The position numbers were made by a program, and so were the translations under genes. A stretch of DNA of 64,000 bases from Crossaster papposus (Eukaryota; Echinodermata; Asteroidea; Velatida; Solasteridae), in NCBI GenBank assembly GCA_037893245.1, contig JBAIAA010000252.1:216501-280500 (forward strand), in the 5' to 3' direction. Under the pieces are notes generated by a model, which ran no database searches, was not told the origin of the DNA, and saw only the letters and a program-made list of their open reading frames with translations. Every line of letters starts with the position of its first letter. Within the stretch, counting starts at the first letter, position 1. Shown here piece by piece: positions 31,716-46,182 of the stretch.

Positions 31716-34700
31716 TTGCACGTTCAAGAATAATTGTTGTAGCTACAAATCTTCAAGGAAAAAAAGAAGGCTCAAAACAAATTAACTTCCAAACTTTAAA
31801 AACTGACGTGCATTGAATCTAAATCTGTATTGTTCAACCCTCGTTTCCTGGTCAAAAATGACACTTTTCTAGATCAAATTTGACCCGGGAAATGGAGAGC
31901 AAAATTCAGGTTCAGGGTCAGTGTTACCTACAAGTTTTAAGAGTGTACCAGACACCTTTGCACATGCTGCATGGAGCGACCAATCTTTTCTACATCAAAA
32001 TGGCTGCTACGGTACACATCTTTGAAAACGCCGCTAGTTGGATCGTTATCATTCTCAACCATAACAACCACTTATAAATAGTCACGTACTAAAAGCAGCA
32101 GCACGTTTTCGCGCCATCGCCAAACCTCCGTTTGTTTTTTAAGCCCTTAACAGTCAATTAGTTGTTATCTTCTAATCTCGACCTCTTAATTCAACCTCCG
32201 ACCCGTCAACAAGCTCAAGCTTTTCTCGGTCCGTCCCCTAAGTCTTGTTCGTCCACGTTGTTAGCACCACTCTGCAATCTAGCACCCTTAGGGCATGCAT
32301 CTTACTTTGGCCGCATAAGATAAGCCATATTTACCCAATCCATCTAATCGATTTTCTCTGCACTAAAACCACTGCACAGAGAACCCTCATTTGCCTCCTT
32401 CTTTCCTCACGTCGTCTCGATTAATAAAAACGACGGTGTCTTGGCCGTGCACGCTTCCCTGCCTCTCCCCCCTCCTCCTAAAAACCCAGGGTAGTGGACC
32501 GGTGATAAAGATGACTGGCTGCCTGATGATCTGACCCCGTGTCATTCATAAAAGCTGCGCACTCAGACAAACATGATTTAATCACAGGGAGTTGTGGTCG
32601 TGAGCTGATGCGGATTTTCCAGCCTCCTGCTTCCTTAAGAAGCCTTTCCGAGGATCTTCCTAGAGCCCCACTTCCTTCATGACATCGACTGCCTCCCCAC
32701 CGCGCGTGCGCTGGACCATAAAAGTGTCATCTCGCTAAACCTAATCAGCGTGATAGCGATGAAAGCCCGCGGAACGAGCCGCCGTGAAAATATTATGAGT
32801 TGTTCCGCGTCCTAATATTAGATTCCCGGGTTCTTTTTTTTTACGACATGCGCTCACGCTCGGACCGTTTCCACGGACTTTTATCGTAATTAGATTGTTC
32901 ATTTTACCTTCCTTGTATAACGGGCTTAATTTACGGACGTACGATTTTATCGCCAAGATTGGGGATCCTGTTATAGTTTTGCGCGATAATACACTCATTT
33001 GTCTTTTCCCCATTGGTCTGTTCTTTTTTACAGTCAGGACTCCACGACCAGCAGAGTATATTGTGTATTTGAATTTGGAGGGGTATAGTTTTAAGAAATA
33101 ATTTAAGAAGAAATCTTTAAAGTGATAGACTAGAGCAAAACAAATTAGTTCCCGATTTCTCCTGTAATTTCATGCTGTTAACATCCCTCGCGACCCGGTC
33201 ATAGCCTAAAGATTCTCCGATCAATCCGCCAATACCCCTTAAGCCTTTGTCCTTCAGTATCCCCCCCCCCCCCCCCCCCCCCCATACTACGCTTCTTATC
33301 TTCCCGTCATCACCCTTCGGCATCTTTAAGGAGCCCCCCTTACACTCCTTATTGATCCGTCTCAGAAACCCCCGTCCGGTCCGGCGCTGCTTGAGATAGC
33401 CGTGTCTAAGCCCGACATGATCGGCATCGATTTCGAGAGGCGAGACTTGTTCGGCCGTTTGTCCGAGAGCAAGCGCGGGGTTTTCTTTTTAAAAAGGCCG
33501 GGGCCTCGAGAATAGAGAAACTCGACAACACAAACTTCGGATGCTGCGAGGTATTGGATAATAGATTATGACGTCAAACTGGGAGGCAAGGTTATATGGG
33601 ATCAGATTTTGTCCCGTAGACTCAAACACTGAAATTAGGGACTAGATAAATTGAAGGAGAAATGACTTCGATTTGAATATTCTGAAAAAAAACACTCTAT
33701 TAAGAAATGCTTGTGAAAACTCTCTCGGTTCTGTTGAATGAAGTTAACGCGAAATCATCGTGTTCTTGAAAACAGTAAATTTTCACTCTAGCGTATAATT
33801 TGCACGCTTTAGAATTAAGAAAGCGCATTTGCTAGACATTGTGATGATTTCTTCCAATCGAAATGTTAATGTTTATATTGCCATTGCTCCTTACGTATTA
33901 GCTTTCCTTCTAACCCAAGGTCGTGTTTAAAATTATACTAAATTTGGAGGATTCAGGACTGAAATTTGAGGATTTGAGACCGTTATGGTCAAACTTATGT
34001 TATAGAGCAATCGACCACTCGTGTTTACCTTTTAAATCAAAATCAAAAGATGTTATTACCAAATACATTATTCGTATAGACCCAAAAAATAAATGCCTTG
34101 TTAATTGTTAAACAAGTTAATTGCATTGAACGCGAATCCTACAAATATATTTAACATGCAGCGTAATAAATTGTGTTTAATGGTGAATAATTGAAAGTAA
34201 ATGGTCTGTCATCCGAGGAGTTAATGTTGTTATACGTATACGTAGGCCTACGGGCCACAAAAGGCTTTCGACGAATGCTGTTAAAAAGTACATGGACATG
34301 AACATAAGGACTACTTATGATCCAGCCATACAAATCAATCCCCACGTTTGATGGGCGGCAGGGAACATCAGTATTCCGATCTTGTAAAACACTTGAAGTC
34401 CCTTCGAGCCTACAAGAATGATACATGGAATTATACATTTTGGTCTGTCCGTCGCATGCACGTCTCAGGACCTTTTCTCCCTCTTTCCCTTGTCGATTAC
34501 ACACTTCTCTTGTCAATAATACGCAGTTAGAGAACTAGTCGGCGCGGCAGTGAGCCAATAGAGGAGTTTGAACAAGAAATTCTCAGTCCGGACGAATCAG
34601 AATGCTACACATTTGAATTATTCTGCACCTACCTTAAGTGAAATCTATTAGTAATTTATTGAAATTGAGAATCGAGCTCGGCGATGTTAGAGCACAAAAT

Positions 34701-37700
34701 CAAATTGTCGTTATAATAAATTTGTGGTCGAAAGAAAAAATGCAATGTTGGTTTGAGCAACTATATATTCACCTTTTTAGAAAAAAATCTAAAGAATGCC
34801 ACAAGACATTCCACATCAAAGACTGACACGCAGAGATTTGCCAGATAAGACGTGATGTGTGGTTTGAAAGGTTAACAGGTCGCGTACTGCCCAAAATGTG
34901 GCCTAGGGCGCCCCCTATCGCCAATAGGTACAGTAGAACACCTGCTGCCTTTATTAACTATTGCCCATAAAACGCGGTGTAATATTTGTGCACGTTTTGT
35001 GACACATAATTAACTGTTCTTTAATGTCGTGGCAGAAATATTGAGATATGAGGAAACACATAAATTATTAGAGATTCATTTCTATTCATCTGACCGCGCA
35101 AGCACTCGGGGCGCTAAAACAATCGAGACTATGAATCTGGGGCCCTGTGGCGCCGTTGAGGGCTCACTTGACGAATATGCAACGGGCTTAAGGGATGGAC
35201 TGGTGACCACTTGGCTGAAAAGAGTTGTCCAATTTGCATATCGATAAAGCTTGAGCCTCTTTGAGCTGTAAATACGGGAACTTGCTCCCATGTCAATTCT
35301 AGGTAACCGTGAATACGGTAACCGTGAATATGCTAACCGTTCAGTATTAAAATGATGATTTGAATGTTGTTCCGTGATCAGATTCATATCTCACAGCAGT
35401 AAAACTACTATTGACTCGTAATAATAACAAAACAAAACTTGATAAAAGTTACTTTTTGGCAAAAGCCTAAATAGTTTCACAATTGGTATAACTGTGAAAC
35501 AAGTAAATTAATAATGCAGTGGAAAAAAACAACCGTCTAAAGTGGATTAGTCTGCGAGCAGATAAGGCGATTATAATTAATCTAAATACTTCGTCATAAG
35601 AACTTTGCAGCACGAGCCGATCATCATTTGTCGATATTTTATCAATAATATATCCCCGGACCTTTGCCCAGCAAGTAATTTACTGTAGTGTTTTACACAG
35701 CCGGGGGTAGTTGGAAAATAAATCACAACTTATTATGTACGTTGACCGCCGGAAGCCAGACTAGTTATTTGCTGAAGTTCACTTTGTGAATGTTAACCTT
35801 AATTAGTCATGATTTTTAACATTGTTCTTTCTTCTGAGAATCAATTATACTGAACGTGACCAAAGGCAACTCAGAAAAAGGGGCAGGGGGGTAAAAAGGA
35901 GATATAGGACTCTGAAAAGAACATGGGAATCTTTACTTTATCGCATAGTCTCCCTAGAGAGACAGCCCTACGAGAGACAGACAGACAGAGACAGACATAC
36001 ATAGAGACAGAGAAAGAAAGACATACAGCCCGACAGAGACAGGGAGACAGACGGAGAGATACACCCCCACGGAGAGACATAGAGAGACAGCCCGACAGAC
36101 TGATGGAAAACAAACGACGCCACATAACGAAACTTCATAACTTCATAACAAAAACTTTAAAATGCAGTTCTTATCTTGTTTATCAAACTCATAAAAACGA
36201 CGGGATGTGATTTGACAAAACATTTTTGTGTATCCATACGAAAGATAAAGTTGTGTTTATAAATATTTTAATCATTCTTCGTCAAAATGATCATGATCGT
36301 TTACGGGATACATTTTGGGTTGTTATAACTATTAGCCTAATTACAATTCATAAATCGTTCCCAGAACTTGAGTGGTTTCTTAATCTCTACCATTAAACCA
36401 TTTGCCATTCTGTACTTTCTTTCTGGCTTTTAATTTTGTTAAAATTGAATGTCAGTTACAGGTAGGATATACCATTGGTAATTGCTTAAATTATCATGAA
36501 TGGGTGGATAATGGATATGGGGGGTTGTATTTTATAGTAAATATCGTTTAACTTACCTGTTCGAAGTTTTACAATGATGGATGCCGAGGAAAGCAAGAAA
36601 ACGGCGTTCGTTTTCATCCGACGTCAGGCAGTGGTTCTTGTGCCGTCCGGCGATCGTAATTTTGTTTTTATCAAATTATAATTTTTGGAACAATTATAGG
36701 ATATATAGCGCAATCATTTTGCTGGATGCCTACAATAATTATTTACTTCTAAGTAAGTAAGATATTTCTTAATAATTTGGAAGTAAAAATGTTCGATTTC
36801 TGCAAATGGTGTATCTTACCTTTAATTGACGGCATATGCTACTTGAACATGGCACTAAATCCCCAATGCATTTCTTCACCACTTCATCGTGAAATATCTA
36901 CCAGCCCAGATCCACCGTTTTATCTCTGTGTATAACACCAACTTTGAGGTCAATTTCGCCGCTTTTGTTTTTGGTAAATGTGTTCGTCCAGACTTTGTAT
37001 CTATTAGACCCTTTTTTAATTTCCTGATTGAAATTATAAATCACGTTGAAGCGAACTGTGTATACGTGCAAGTCTTTGTGACTCACGAAGCCGCTTTAGC
37101 CAAAATACACTCATATTCACAAATCTTCGAAAGCTGAAGTGTCACCACGATATGTCGAATGTTTCCACTTTATAAATGACATGATAAAAATCAGCTATGA
37201 AGTTGGTAAACACAATTATTTCTTCCTCTGTTTTTTCTCGACTCCACCGCTTCTACTATAATGTTTGATATGATGATGTGACTCAGAAATGCCGCCCGAA
37301 AATTACAACGACTTTGTTTACCTTTGCTTCCCACAAATCTTCATTTATTACGGTTAAAGCTCAGAGAATGCTTTCAGACTTCAAGTGGGATGGAATTGGG
37401 GAAGTGTTTTTTTGGTATCTCTTTTCTTGAGACTTCAAACTTGGCCATTACTGGATGAATCTCATAACTTCAACGTTTGGGCGATGAACATTCTTAGAAG
37501 GTGTTCCCGTCGTGGCCTGATTGTAGTAGATCATTTAGACAAAAAGTAATTGAATGTTATTGGTATATACCACGTGATATGTATTCTAGTTAATTTGCAA
37601 TTCAAATCATCTATAACAATAAGTCCGCATAACCAGAATACGTATTTCGTTTGCATAAGCCATGGAAGACTAGCAGTATAGGCTCACCTTAGTGAAGATT

Positions 37701-40492
37701 GTGGTAATTTGAATTTGAACCGCGTATCATTGCAATTGTTTCACACCAAATTAATTTCCTATGAGGACCAAGTTGGTCATAATGTGTTTACAAGCATGCC
37801 TACCGTCATGTTCTCGCACGCCTTTTGGGATGTCTATAGTAATCGGCTTTTTGGTCTCCCCTCGTTACGACTCGACTTGACATCTATCACGAGTCATGAG
37901 GCCATCTCGTGTTGCGACTCCTACGTCTTATCTTTCATCTTTTAATATCCAACCACGCGCAGAGATGGAGCCCTAGTTTCCAAGTGTCTTTGGGATGCTA
38001 AACAGACGCATATATTACCTATAGGAACCTACACCACAGAGCAAAGATGCTCCACACCACAGAGCAACGATACCCCACACATCTTAGTACATGTACAATA
38101 AACTGAAATTCGTTATATACTTTTAAATTTGTATTTGATGTAAAGTATGTGGCCCCTTAAATATTTTAGAATATTTCATTTTTGTTTCTCGTAAAAATAT
38201 TTAATCTCTTTCATGGAAATTGGCATTACGACAAAATAATGAGGCTTACACCACAAGCATATAATCAAGTACATGTGTATTTATTGTACAACAAATCTCT
38301 ATGATCTAATAACCTTTTATTTAAAATAATGGAATGCTTGTGAAATGACATCATGTTTTAAGAATATTACATAATCGAGAGAGCGATCCGATTGCATTTC
38401 AAACCATGATGTAGTGTTTTGCCGTCTGTAAAGGAATGTACCATTGTGTGCGCATTGAACCTCGTTGTCGCGAAATACTTTGTATGCAAACAATTCCTGG
38501 GGGTAATCAGCCATTTAAGTTCGCCAGACCGAGTGAGATGTTCTATAACTGAACTAGTGCATGTTTTTACTGTGGTGAATCACTACGTCTTGGCGTCAGA
38601 CTGACTAAAGAATAGTCTGTGCCCCCGAGCAACCCAGCAATCCACCCAAGAAACCTATGACTTAATAACAGTACTTCATTTCGAAAAAAATCTACATTCT
38701 CACAGAATAAATCCCAGTCCCCCCCCCCCCCCACCCCCCCCCTCCCTGTGCATCTATAATCTCGCATTTCATCACCCTTTTCTCATCTCTTCCAGTTATC
38801 TGCTTCTATTATACGAGTTCACCAACCCATAACGCTCTTTTTATGGCTCCCCAGCACATTGTTAAAAAGTCCCAGTCGTAATTAAAATCCGAATTTAATT
38901 TTCCCATTGAATTAATAATTGCTTTCAACACATCTCGGTGCGCCCGTGCAGGAATTCCGCTTGCGCGTCTGTTTTTTTCTTCTTTTTCTGAACTGGAACA
39001 CCCAATCAGAAGACCGCATTTTTTTTATCCACAAAAAAGACAAAAGACCGCGGCTTGGCGGGTTCTGTCATCGAATCGAACTAATAGCTCGCTCGAACTT
39101 TATGCACCGTCAAATTCGGGTACCGTGGACAGACGTGGAGATTAATTGCGTCGTCTTCACATGCATTGGCCAGCCTATGTATACGTCTGGACGTGGCTAT
39201 AGTCTCCCGCCTTTCATAACGGTGGCTTCCATGAAATACTACGAGCAAAATCTTTAAAAAAATTAAAGGTAAATGTGCCTTGAGAATCAAATTCGTTGGT
39301 TTTTTTGTGGGTTTTTTTTTGGGGGGGGGTCCAAAGCGAAATGTGAAAGTATGGTATATTAATTTAGTAGGTTCTATACCCTGACTGCAGTAATGCATTG
39401 TGGTTTCATCACAGTTTTACGTCATCGGAAAATAACAAGCTTCCGCAAATCTGAGTTTCCCATTCTGTGGCCGTTGCTGACTATAGCATTCATCATCAAC
39501 ATTTATACGAGGGATATCACATTGCACTTTTGGCGCCACATCGTAAAGTCTGACGGAAGTGTCAACCCAAAAATGCAAATAATTATGTCCGCTTGTTGAC
39601 CTGAACGCGTTTTAATAGATTCTGCTGAGCAAGATAGTCATGATTCACCATAAATAATCACGGCTAAAAAGGATAAAATGAAAAATCAGGCCCATATCGT
39701 ACGAGCAGGGTTTTAGTGACTCCTTACTTTACATTATTTTTGATATCAAACTAATCACAGCTCGAAACGTCGGGTTGATGACAGCTTGATGATATTGTGC
39801 TGCCGGTTCACACGTAATCGTATTCTATTTGTTACACAAGACACATATTATTATTATCATCCAGTGTTTTGGTGTCATCAACATAATGATCATTTTCTAT
39901 ACAAAGTCTGCATAGTTGGGTTTTTTCCCCGTATAATTTAACAAAGACATAACTAAACTTAAAGGTATAGGATACACCATTTGCCGATATTAATAATGTT
40001 TACAACCGAATTATTAAAAAAATATCTTATTAAGAAAATATCCTGGGTCCTTTTCGATTCCAGATGTTCACCACAAGAATGCCCTAAAGACTTAACAGAT
40101 TTTTGATTTAGAATTGTACGTTCTGTTATTTGAGGCAACGAAATAATTACTGTCTGAACAAATCTCTGAATTTGTTAATGTTAATGTATATAGGCCTATA
40201 ATGCCACGCCAAGACATCCTTGTCGTCTTGTGTCGTGCCTTTAATATTAGTGACTTAATGAAAGCGGGCTTGGTTGGTGCGGATATATATTATATAGTCA
40301 GTTGCTTTGATTCAAACATCACGTGTTTGACCTTTGCGAGGACCGCCATGCATGTATGGCCAGGAGGAAGAATGATGTAGAATCGTCATGTAATCGCTCG
40401 GAATCACTCTAAAAGATTACCTACGATCTCTAGGTCAGTGGCTGTGTCTGAGTGCCGTTATGGGGCGCTATTACAGTAACGGGCACGGAAAA
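31716..40492. other. Gene-poor stretch with short repeats
   Basis: No convincing gene. Holds a C23 tract (33261-33283), a three-copy GGTAACCGTGAATA repeat (35302-35341), a GACA/GAGA-rich microsatellite (35955-36100), a C14/C9 tract (38719-38742) and a T9G9 tract near 39312-39329, plus TAGGCCTA at 34243 and 40191. Confidence 0.4.
35955..36100 (+). repeat. GACA/GAGA-rich purine microsatellite
   Basis: Imperfect repeats of GAGACAGACAGAGACA type over about 145 bp, nearly lacking T. Confidence 0.7.
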
Positions 40493-40645
40493 CATAAATG
40501 CACTGTAAACAAAATACCGTCATATTTACGGTCAAAAGTCGTGCAGCGAGCGGCCAAACTGTGACCGTTTTTTTACGGTTGGACCGTAGTTGTTTTTACC
40601 GAATAAACCGTAATTTGTTACGGTGAAAAGTATGTAAATTGTGCC
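40493..40645. repeat. ACCGT/ACGGT-rich segment
   Basis: The pentamer ACCGT or its complement occurs about eight times in 150 bp (for example ATACCGTCATATTTACGGTC, GGACCGTAGT, AACCGTAATT), in alternating orientation and able to pair with itself. Probably part of a dispersed element; opposite end not found. Confidence 0.45.
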
Positions 40646-43600
40646 AAATTACATGCTTTTATCGTAATCATTTGATAAATATTTTTCACCAATCCGCCTG
40701 ATGAAATTCACGTGACGTCAACATGCAGTTGAGCCTCAATCTGCAAATTCAATATCATTATGACGGAAGTACCTAACCATGCTGACTTCATTCTAGCAGT
40801 TTTAATTTTCTCATCATCGCCGTTACGTATAGAAGCATCACTGTACTTCTTTGAAGAACACTATTTCCACTTTCTATGAACCGTAAATGTCTCCTGGGAC
40901 TAGCCGTACTGCAAAAAGAGTACTTCGCAACCCAAATCAAAAATGGCTTTCTGGAGTTCACTCGAGGTGAAAATGTAATAAAAAAGTACAGCTTCACTGT
41001 GATTTTCAAATGAATACCAAGTATGCTGTTGGCAGTGTAGGTTCATTGTTTGTTTCCGTATTATTTATCCAGAGAGTATGTCGATGTACCGTCAGATAAA
41101 CTCGGTGATAAACGAACACAGTGAGGTAGATGCGCTATCAAATAAAAGGACAACATTTTAGGTATGAACCAAACGTCGGGGCCAAGTACAACGAATTGGC
41201 TAAGCAACAACAAATAAACAATATTTGCTTACTATAATACATGAATATGCTAAGTGGTATTGTCTGCTGAACAGCTCTATAAAATTGAACCCTGGTGAAT
41301 TATAAAGAAGGCTGATACACACTTCGGATGAACAAGGAGCGACCGGCATTCTTAATGTACATCATAGCAATTCCCCCGTGTCGGCCAGCGACTACCTTAA
41401 GACAAACTCACATCGGGCAACGTCACTCCGGCGTTGACCACTGTGATGAATTCGCAATCAAATTGTAACCCTACCTTTGATACATTATTATGACCCTCTT
41501 GGTAATCAAGAAGTGTTGGGTTTATCGTGATTGCCCCGCTACGGTCATCAGTGGCCGTGAATCCAAGAAGATGGCGATATTACCATCTCCATCCAATCAT
41601 TGTGGGGGGTTAAGAAGTATAGAGGCCTACAACCTACGGGCCATTTGTATTGTATATCGATTGTCTTTACTGTATTCGGCACCTCTCATAATGAAGAATT
41701 AAGATGGGATTAGGAAAACATATTTTACATATCCGTTTCTTGTAGACGCATGTGACCCGTGATATGATAATGTTGGCGCCATTTAGAGAGAGTTGTTCCG
41801 AATCGATTGGGCAATAATTTGATCTGACGATCTGAACTTGTAATCGACCTGACGATATGAATTTGTGAAAAAAGAATTGAGCAACAACACTTTCCATCCC
41901 AAATAGCAAATGCTGGACGTGCGTTGTGTCGCTAATGCAAGAAGAAGTCATTAAACAACCATACACGAAAACCGAAAGTTGTTGCAAATTGGTTAAACAA
42001 ATATATAGAGAAAACAACTGAACAATATCGCCCCTGCAGACTGTTATTATTATGATGTACTAATGGCCAATCACGTGATAGTATAGTTGAAGCGCTGCCT
42101 TTTTTTCAAAGCATGTTTAATCCTCGAAATGTGCACGAATCCGCGATAACTTCGTAAAAAAATTAATTCTTCTAAAAATGTTGGCTGCTTTATCAGATAT
42201 AATACCCCTCAGTGCCATTTTATAAGATAATATCTTGCCCACCACGTTGAAACGTTTTCAGGTAAATATCTCTCAGAAGAAGACAAAAATTGATTGAAGG
42301 GGAAAAAACTACGCATGCAGCGCCGAATCCCCACGCGATTTGTGGTTAACAAGGTTAGAGGGGGTTGTACCTGCGCCCCGCGAGATTTCAATTACAATAT
42401 ACAGCGAGCCACTTGCTCACACCGGTCTGGCAACCGACTCGATGTTAGCTCACATGGTCAACTACGATACGTCTTGTATTAGGGCCTAGACGGTCGAAGA
42501 CACCGTATGTTTTAATACCGGAAATATCAATCAATAATGTTGTAGTTTTTTTATTTCATAATTTTGTTTATTAATATTTTATTCAGAAAAAACCTAAAAT
42601 AACCCTAAAATATAAAATAAAGACACGATAAAGGCCGGTAGAGTTGGCAAAACCCGATGTAAACGCATTGCTTATGTGAGTCTTGAAAGGTTACTAAAGA
42701 TTAAATGCATGTACGACAAACATTTCAATACCAAGCACTTACAATGTTGTAAAGAATAAGCTTCGAGTTAGGCCTATTCATCTGCAGAGCTCTAATATAT
42801 AAATGGTTGTTTTTCTTCTCGTACATTAATTGCATGAAGTCGGTATCAATAATCGCTAGTATAGTCAACTGTCAGAGACAACCAAAATAGTATGTAAGAT
42901 TTCATTTCCTCTGATGAATTTATTTTTCAAGCTGAGCTTTCAAGTTGAGCTTTCAAGTCTGTATGGTATAGAATAACATAGAGACTCGCCATACTATTGT
43001 GGAGAGGTGTTCTTTCATCCAAAGGTTGGTGTGTGTATGCTGTTTGGTGGTATTGTCGTCGGAAAACGATTGCAGTGAATGTGCCTTGACAATCATGTGA
43101 TATTTTCACCTGTTATTGTTAATTGTTAATTGACATTATGTTCTCAAGAAACTCCTTTAAAAAAGCGGAAGATATCCACTCAACTTATGAAAAGGGGACT
43201 TTACAATACATGTATATATACAATTGTGACTTGTGTTCCTTCGTGGCGTTGCCTATAGGTACTGGTTTTCAACATGGCGGACAGTGGCGCCAAAAAGTCT
43301 CACATTTCCCTGCAGCGGAGAATGTTTCTAATACTAGATAGCGATAGCTGCAAAAAAAACATAAATTGATAACGTGATTACGTGAAGCACCCCGCATGTG
43401 CAAGTTTCCTAATTCCTGCAAAAGACTGGGCCCAACATCCTCGCACATAACTTGCCTTGGGTTTTCAAGAATGTTGAGTTTTGTTGTTCCGGTTGGCGAC
43501 TGATTAATGCGATCCCAAAGCCAGAGACGCATCGCCATCGTGGAGTTAATAATCCTTAATAGGCGAACCGAAGGATAGAGATAGGAAACACTTCTAGCTG

Positions 43601-45151
43601 TAACTGTGGAGACAGCTGATAGCAAACAATCAAAGTACTTTCATGAAATCAAGCGTGTAATCTAACTCCGAAATAAACCAATTAATACATGTGCTGCGAT
43701 GTGACATCTCACTAGGTCCATACTTACGGGATTAAATTGGACAATGATCCAGAATGATGAACGCCATCCTTGGTTTTTCTGTAAATTGTAAGACCTCGTG
43801 CAATGTAGTCGCATCACCCAGTTGTACAATGACTGTACCAATAACCATACTATTAAAGAGGTATGTGCAGTTTGTCGAAGTCACAAACGTTTTTCCTAAA
43901 GTGCCTGTGATAAAGGCATGTTTGTAATTGCGCAATCCAGTAAGTTGTGACATGCGATACCAATACTATAACACTGGTCTTTTGTTATTACTCTCATGTC
44001 GTTGTTGAGGTGTACTTAAACCTCCGGTTTCCCTGGTTCGTCCCATTGGCGGGATGACCAGTGGTTAAGTGTGGTTGTCAAAATCCTACTGTTTGACTTT
44101 TACTTTGATTCTCAAGGTTTTCCTAAAACTGAAACTGTCTTCTCGTTTCCTTCAATCGAAGGTCAAGACACGAGAGGTAACATTTCTGTACTTCCGTTTC
44201 GTATAGCATGAGATATAAATAAGAAATGAATAAAACAGATATAAAGACAAGACCCTATATACCACTAAACGATCGTTATAGCATCATGGGCTCATTTGAT
44301 ATCCTTGGTTTATTCCAAGACAAGAACAAGCTATTTCTCAAGTGCATCTTCTATGACGCGAAAAGAGGTTAGCGTACAGGCCGTTTGATATTCTGCTGTC
44401 ACACTATGATGAATGGCGATTGCCTGTGCAGTCGTGCGTGTTTATTCCGTCGTGCGTGGATGAGTAGCACTTTTGGAATCGTGAATGTACATGTATGCTT
44501 TGGGATCCGCGAAGCCGGTTGAAGTCATTGGACTTAAAAAGTATAGACGCTTTTGCTTGTTAGCAATTGTTTATTTTTATGTATAGAAAGGTAGGCAAAG
44601 GCGGCTAGAAAAAGCAATTGCTAGATTGTATGTATTCTTCCCAATGTCTATATACAGGGGCGGAGAAGAAACGGGAGTATAACCAGCAACCAATTGTTTC
44701 AGTAAAAAAAACACAATCTTTTATAAAGCTGCCTTATAAAAAAAACCAGTAACTTTGCCTGCCGAAAAAAAGAAAATGAGTTCTGTATATCCGCCAGAGT
44801 TCCTTTTGAAATGTTGAGAATGCATGTGATTGAATTGTAGTTTTAACAAGGTTGGAGGCAGGGAATTTAAAGGTCGCGAAGCCACGTGACACACTCACGA
44901 ACAAGCAGAAATAAATTTGTCGCCCTTGTGATTCGGTAGGACAAGTGTATACTGACCAGAAACTTTACAACCAAAAGCACGAAATTGCCTCGATGTTTCT
45001 TTTTCATTTTACCGATCTTTCCAAGGTTTGAAAGAAAGTGGGATTCATAAATGTCATATTTAAAATTTAGACACCTTTAAAATAACATTTACCACCGTAT
45101 AATTTGTTAGCCCTTGGGGCGGGTTATATAATGCACCCTCCAATTCCTTAT
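40646..45151. other. Non-coding stretch
   Basis: No gene or defined repeat recognised apart from one TAGGCCTA (42769). Confidence 0.35.
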
Positions 45152-45381
45152 ATTACACCCTAAAAACAGATTGGTTGAAAATAACCAATTCATTGGTATT
45201 GTGTCCAACCAAGACATTGGTCAATTTAACCAAAATATTGGTTATTTTGACATTTCTTTTTAAATGACCAATGTCATTGGTTATTTCGACCACTAGTTTG
45301 GTTAAAATTGACCAATTTTATTGGTTGGACACATCTACCAATCAGTTGGTTATTTTAACCAATGTGTTTTTAGGGTGTAAT
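45152..45381. mobile_element. Hairpin MITE built of ATTGGTT/AACCAAT motifs
   Basis: Terminal inverted repeats ATTACACCCTAAAAACA (45152) and its complement (ending 45381) bound 230 bp. The whole element folds back: the left half (ATTGGTTGAAAATAACCAAT, then ATTGGT..GTGTCCAACCAA) pairs with the right half. It carries more than ten ATTGG/CCAAT words. No coding capacity; target duplication not resolved. Confidence 0.8.
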
Positions 45382-46130
45382 GTTCATGTGATTTCCATAC
45401 ACTGTTGTCTCCATTCTGAGACAAGAACAATGCTTAACATACAGGCTGCATGCCTATATTAAAAACTGCCACTTAGTTTAGCAAGACCCCCAATGTATAT
45501 CCAAAGACATTTATTAAACAGCAGACCGCCCACAACATTTCGTATGCAAGCATGGCACGAACCCCCTTTCATGTGCTCGATCGTGCATGACTTTTCTCCT
45601 ATCCAGCACCTCCCTTCTGATAAGGTGCTTACATTATGGATTTCAGCATTCACCTTTATCAGTGTTACAGTGTACATCTCTTTGAGTACCTTCTCACTGA
45701 CCGTGATTACACGTTTGCACAAAATCGTTGCTCCCTCGTCCTAATTAATGGTCAACCAGATATATTGTGGGGGCGCTCTAGATAGTCACTTATCGGTAAA
45801 ATCGGCCCAGACTCGCCACGCAGTCGGCCAACAGCGTGTTCGAGGTGGAACAGCTGGGATTCCCGCGCACAACACACCGTTGATGAACTACGTACGGTTT
45901 GTCTATGGAGTGTTGCAGTAGATGTGAGTTGCGTTGAAGAGCGCGCACCAAACCGATAACCGCATTGCACGCTGCATGCTCAATGGTCACACTGTGTCCG
46001 TGGCGGCGATTTTAATAGCCGCATTTGCTGCCCTATGTGAGTACGAAGAACCTTGTTGGATTGTTAAACCGGACAGACTCTCAAGAAAAATGCTCCTAGA
46101 CTGAGATCCATTGAAATTTTCTATTTGCAG

Positions 46131-46182
46131 GACTTCATTACTGTGGAGATACAAAAATTCAAGCATATGGATTGTCAAAAAG
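46131..46182 (+). other. Candidate isolated 52-nt exon
   Basis: A consensus acceptor (TTTTCTATTTGCAG) and a consensus donor (CAAAAAG|GTAAGC) bracket 52 nt. Frame 1 reads DFITVEIQKFKHMDCQK, open throughout. No neighbouring exon found, so this may be a chance pairing of splice sites or part of a long-intron gene. Confidence 0.2.

Noticed and set aside
29827-31727. Overlapping minus-strand open frames of 571-612 codons
   Set aside because: They are produced by the stop-free 19-bp satellite; all three frames are open and encode the same cycling peptide. The non-repeat ends show no family.
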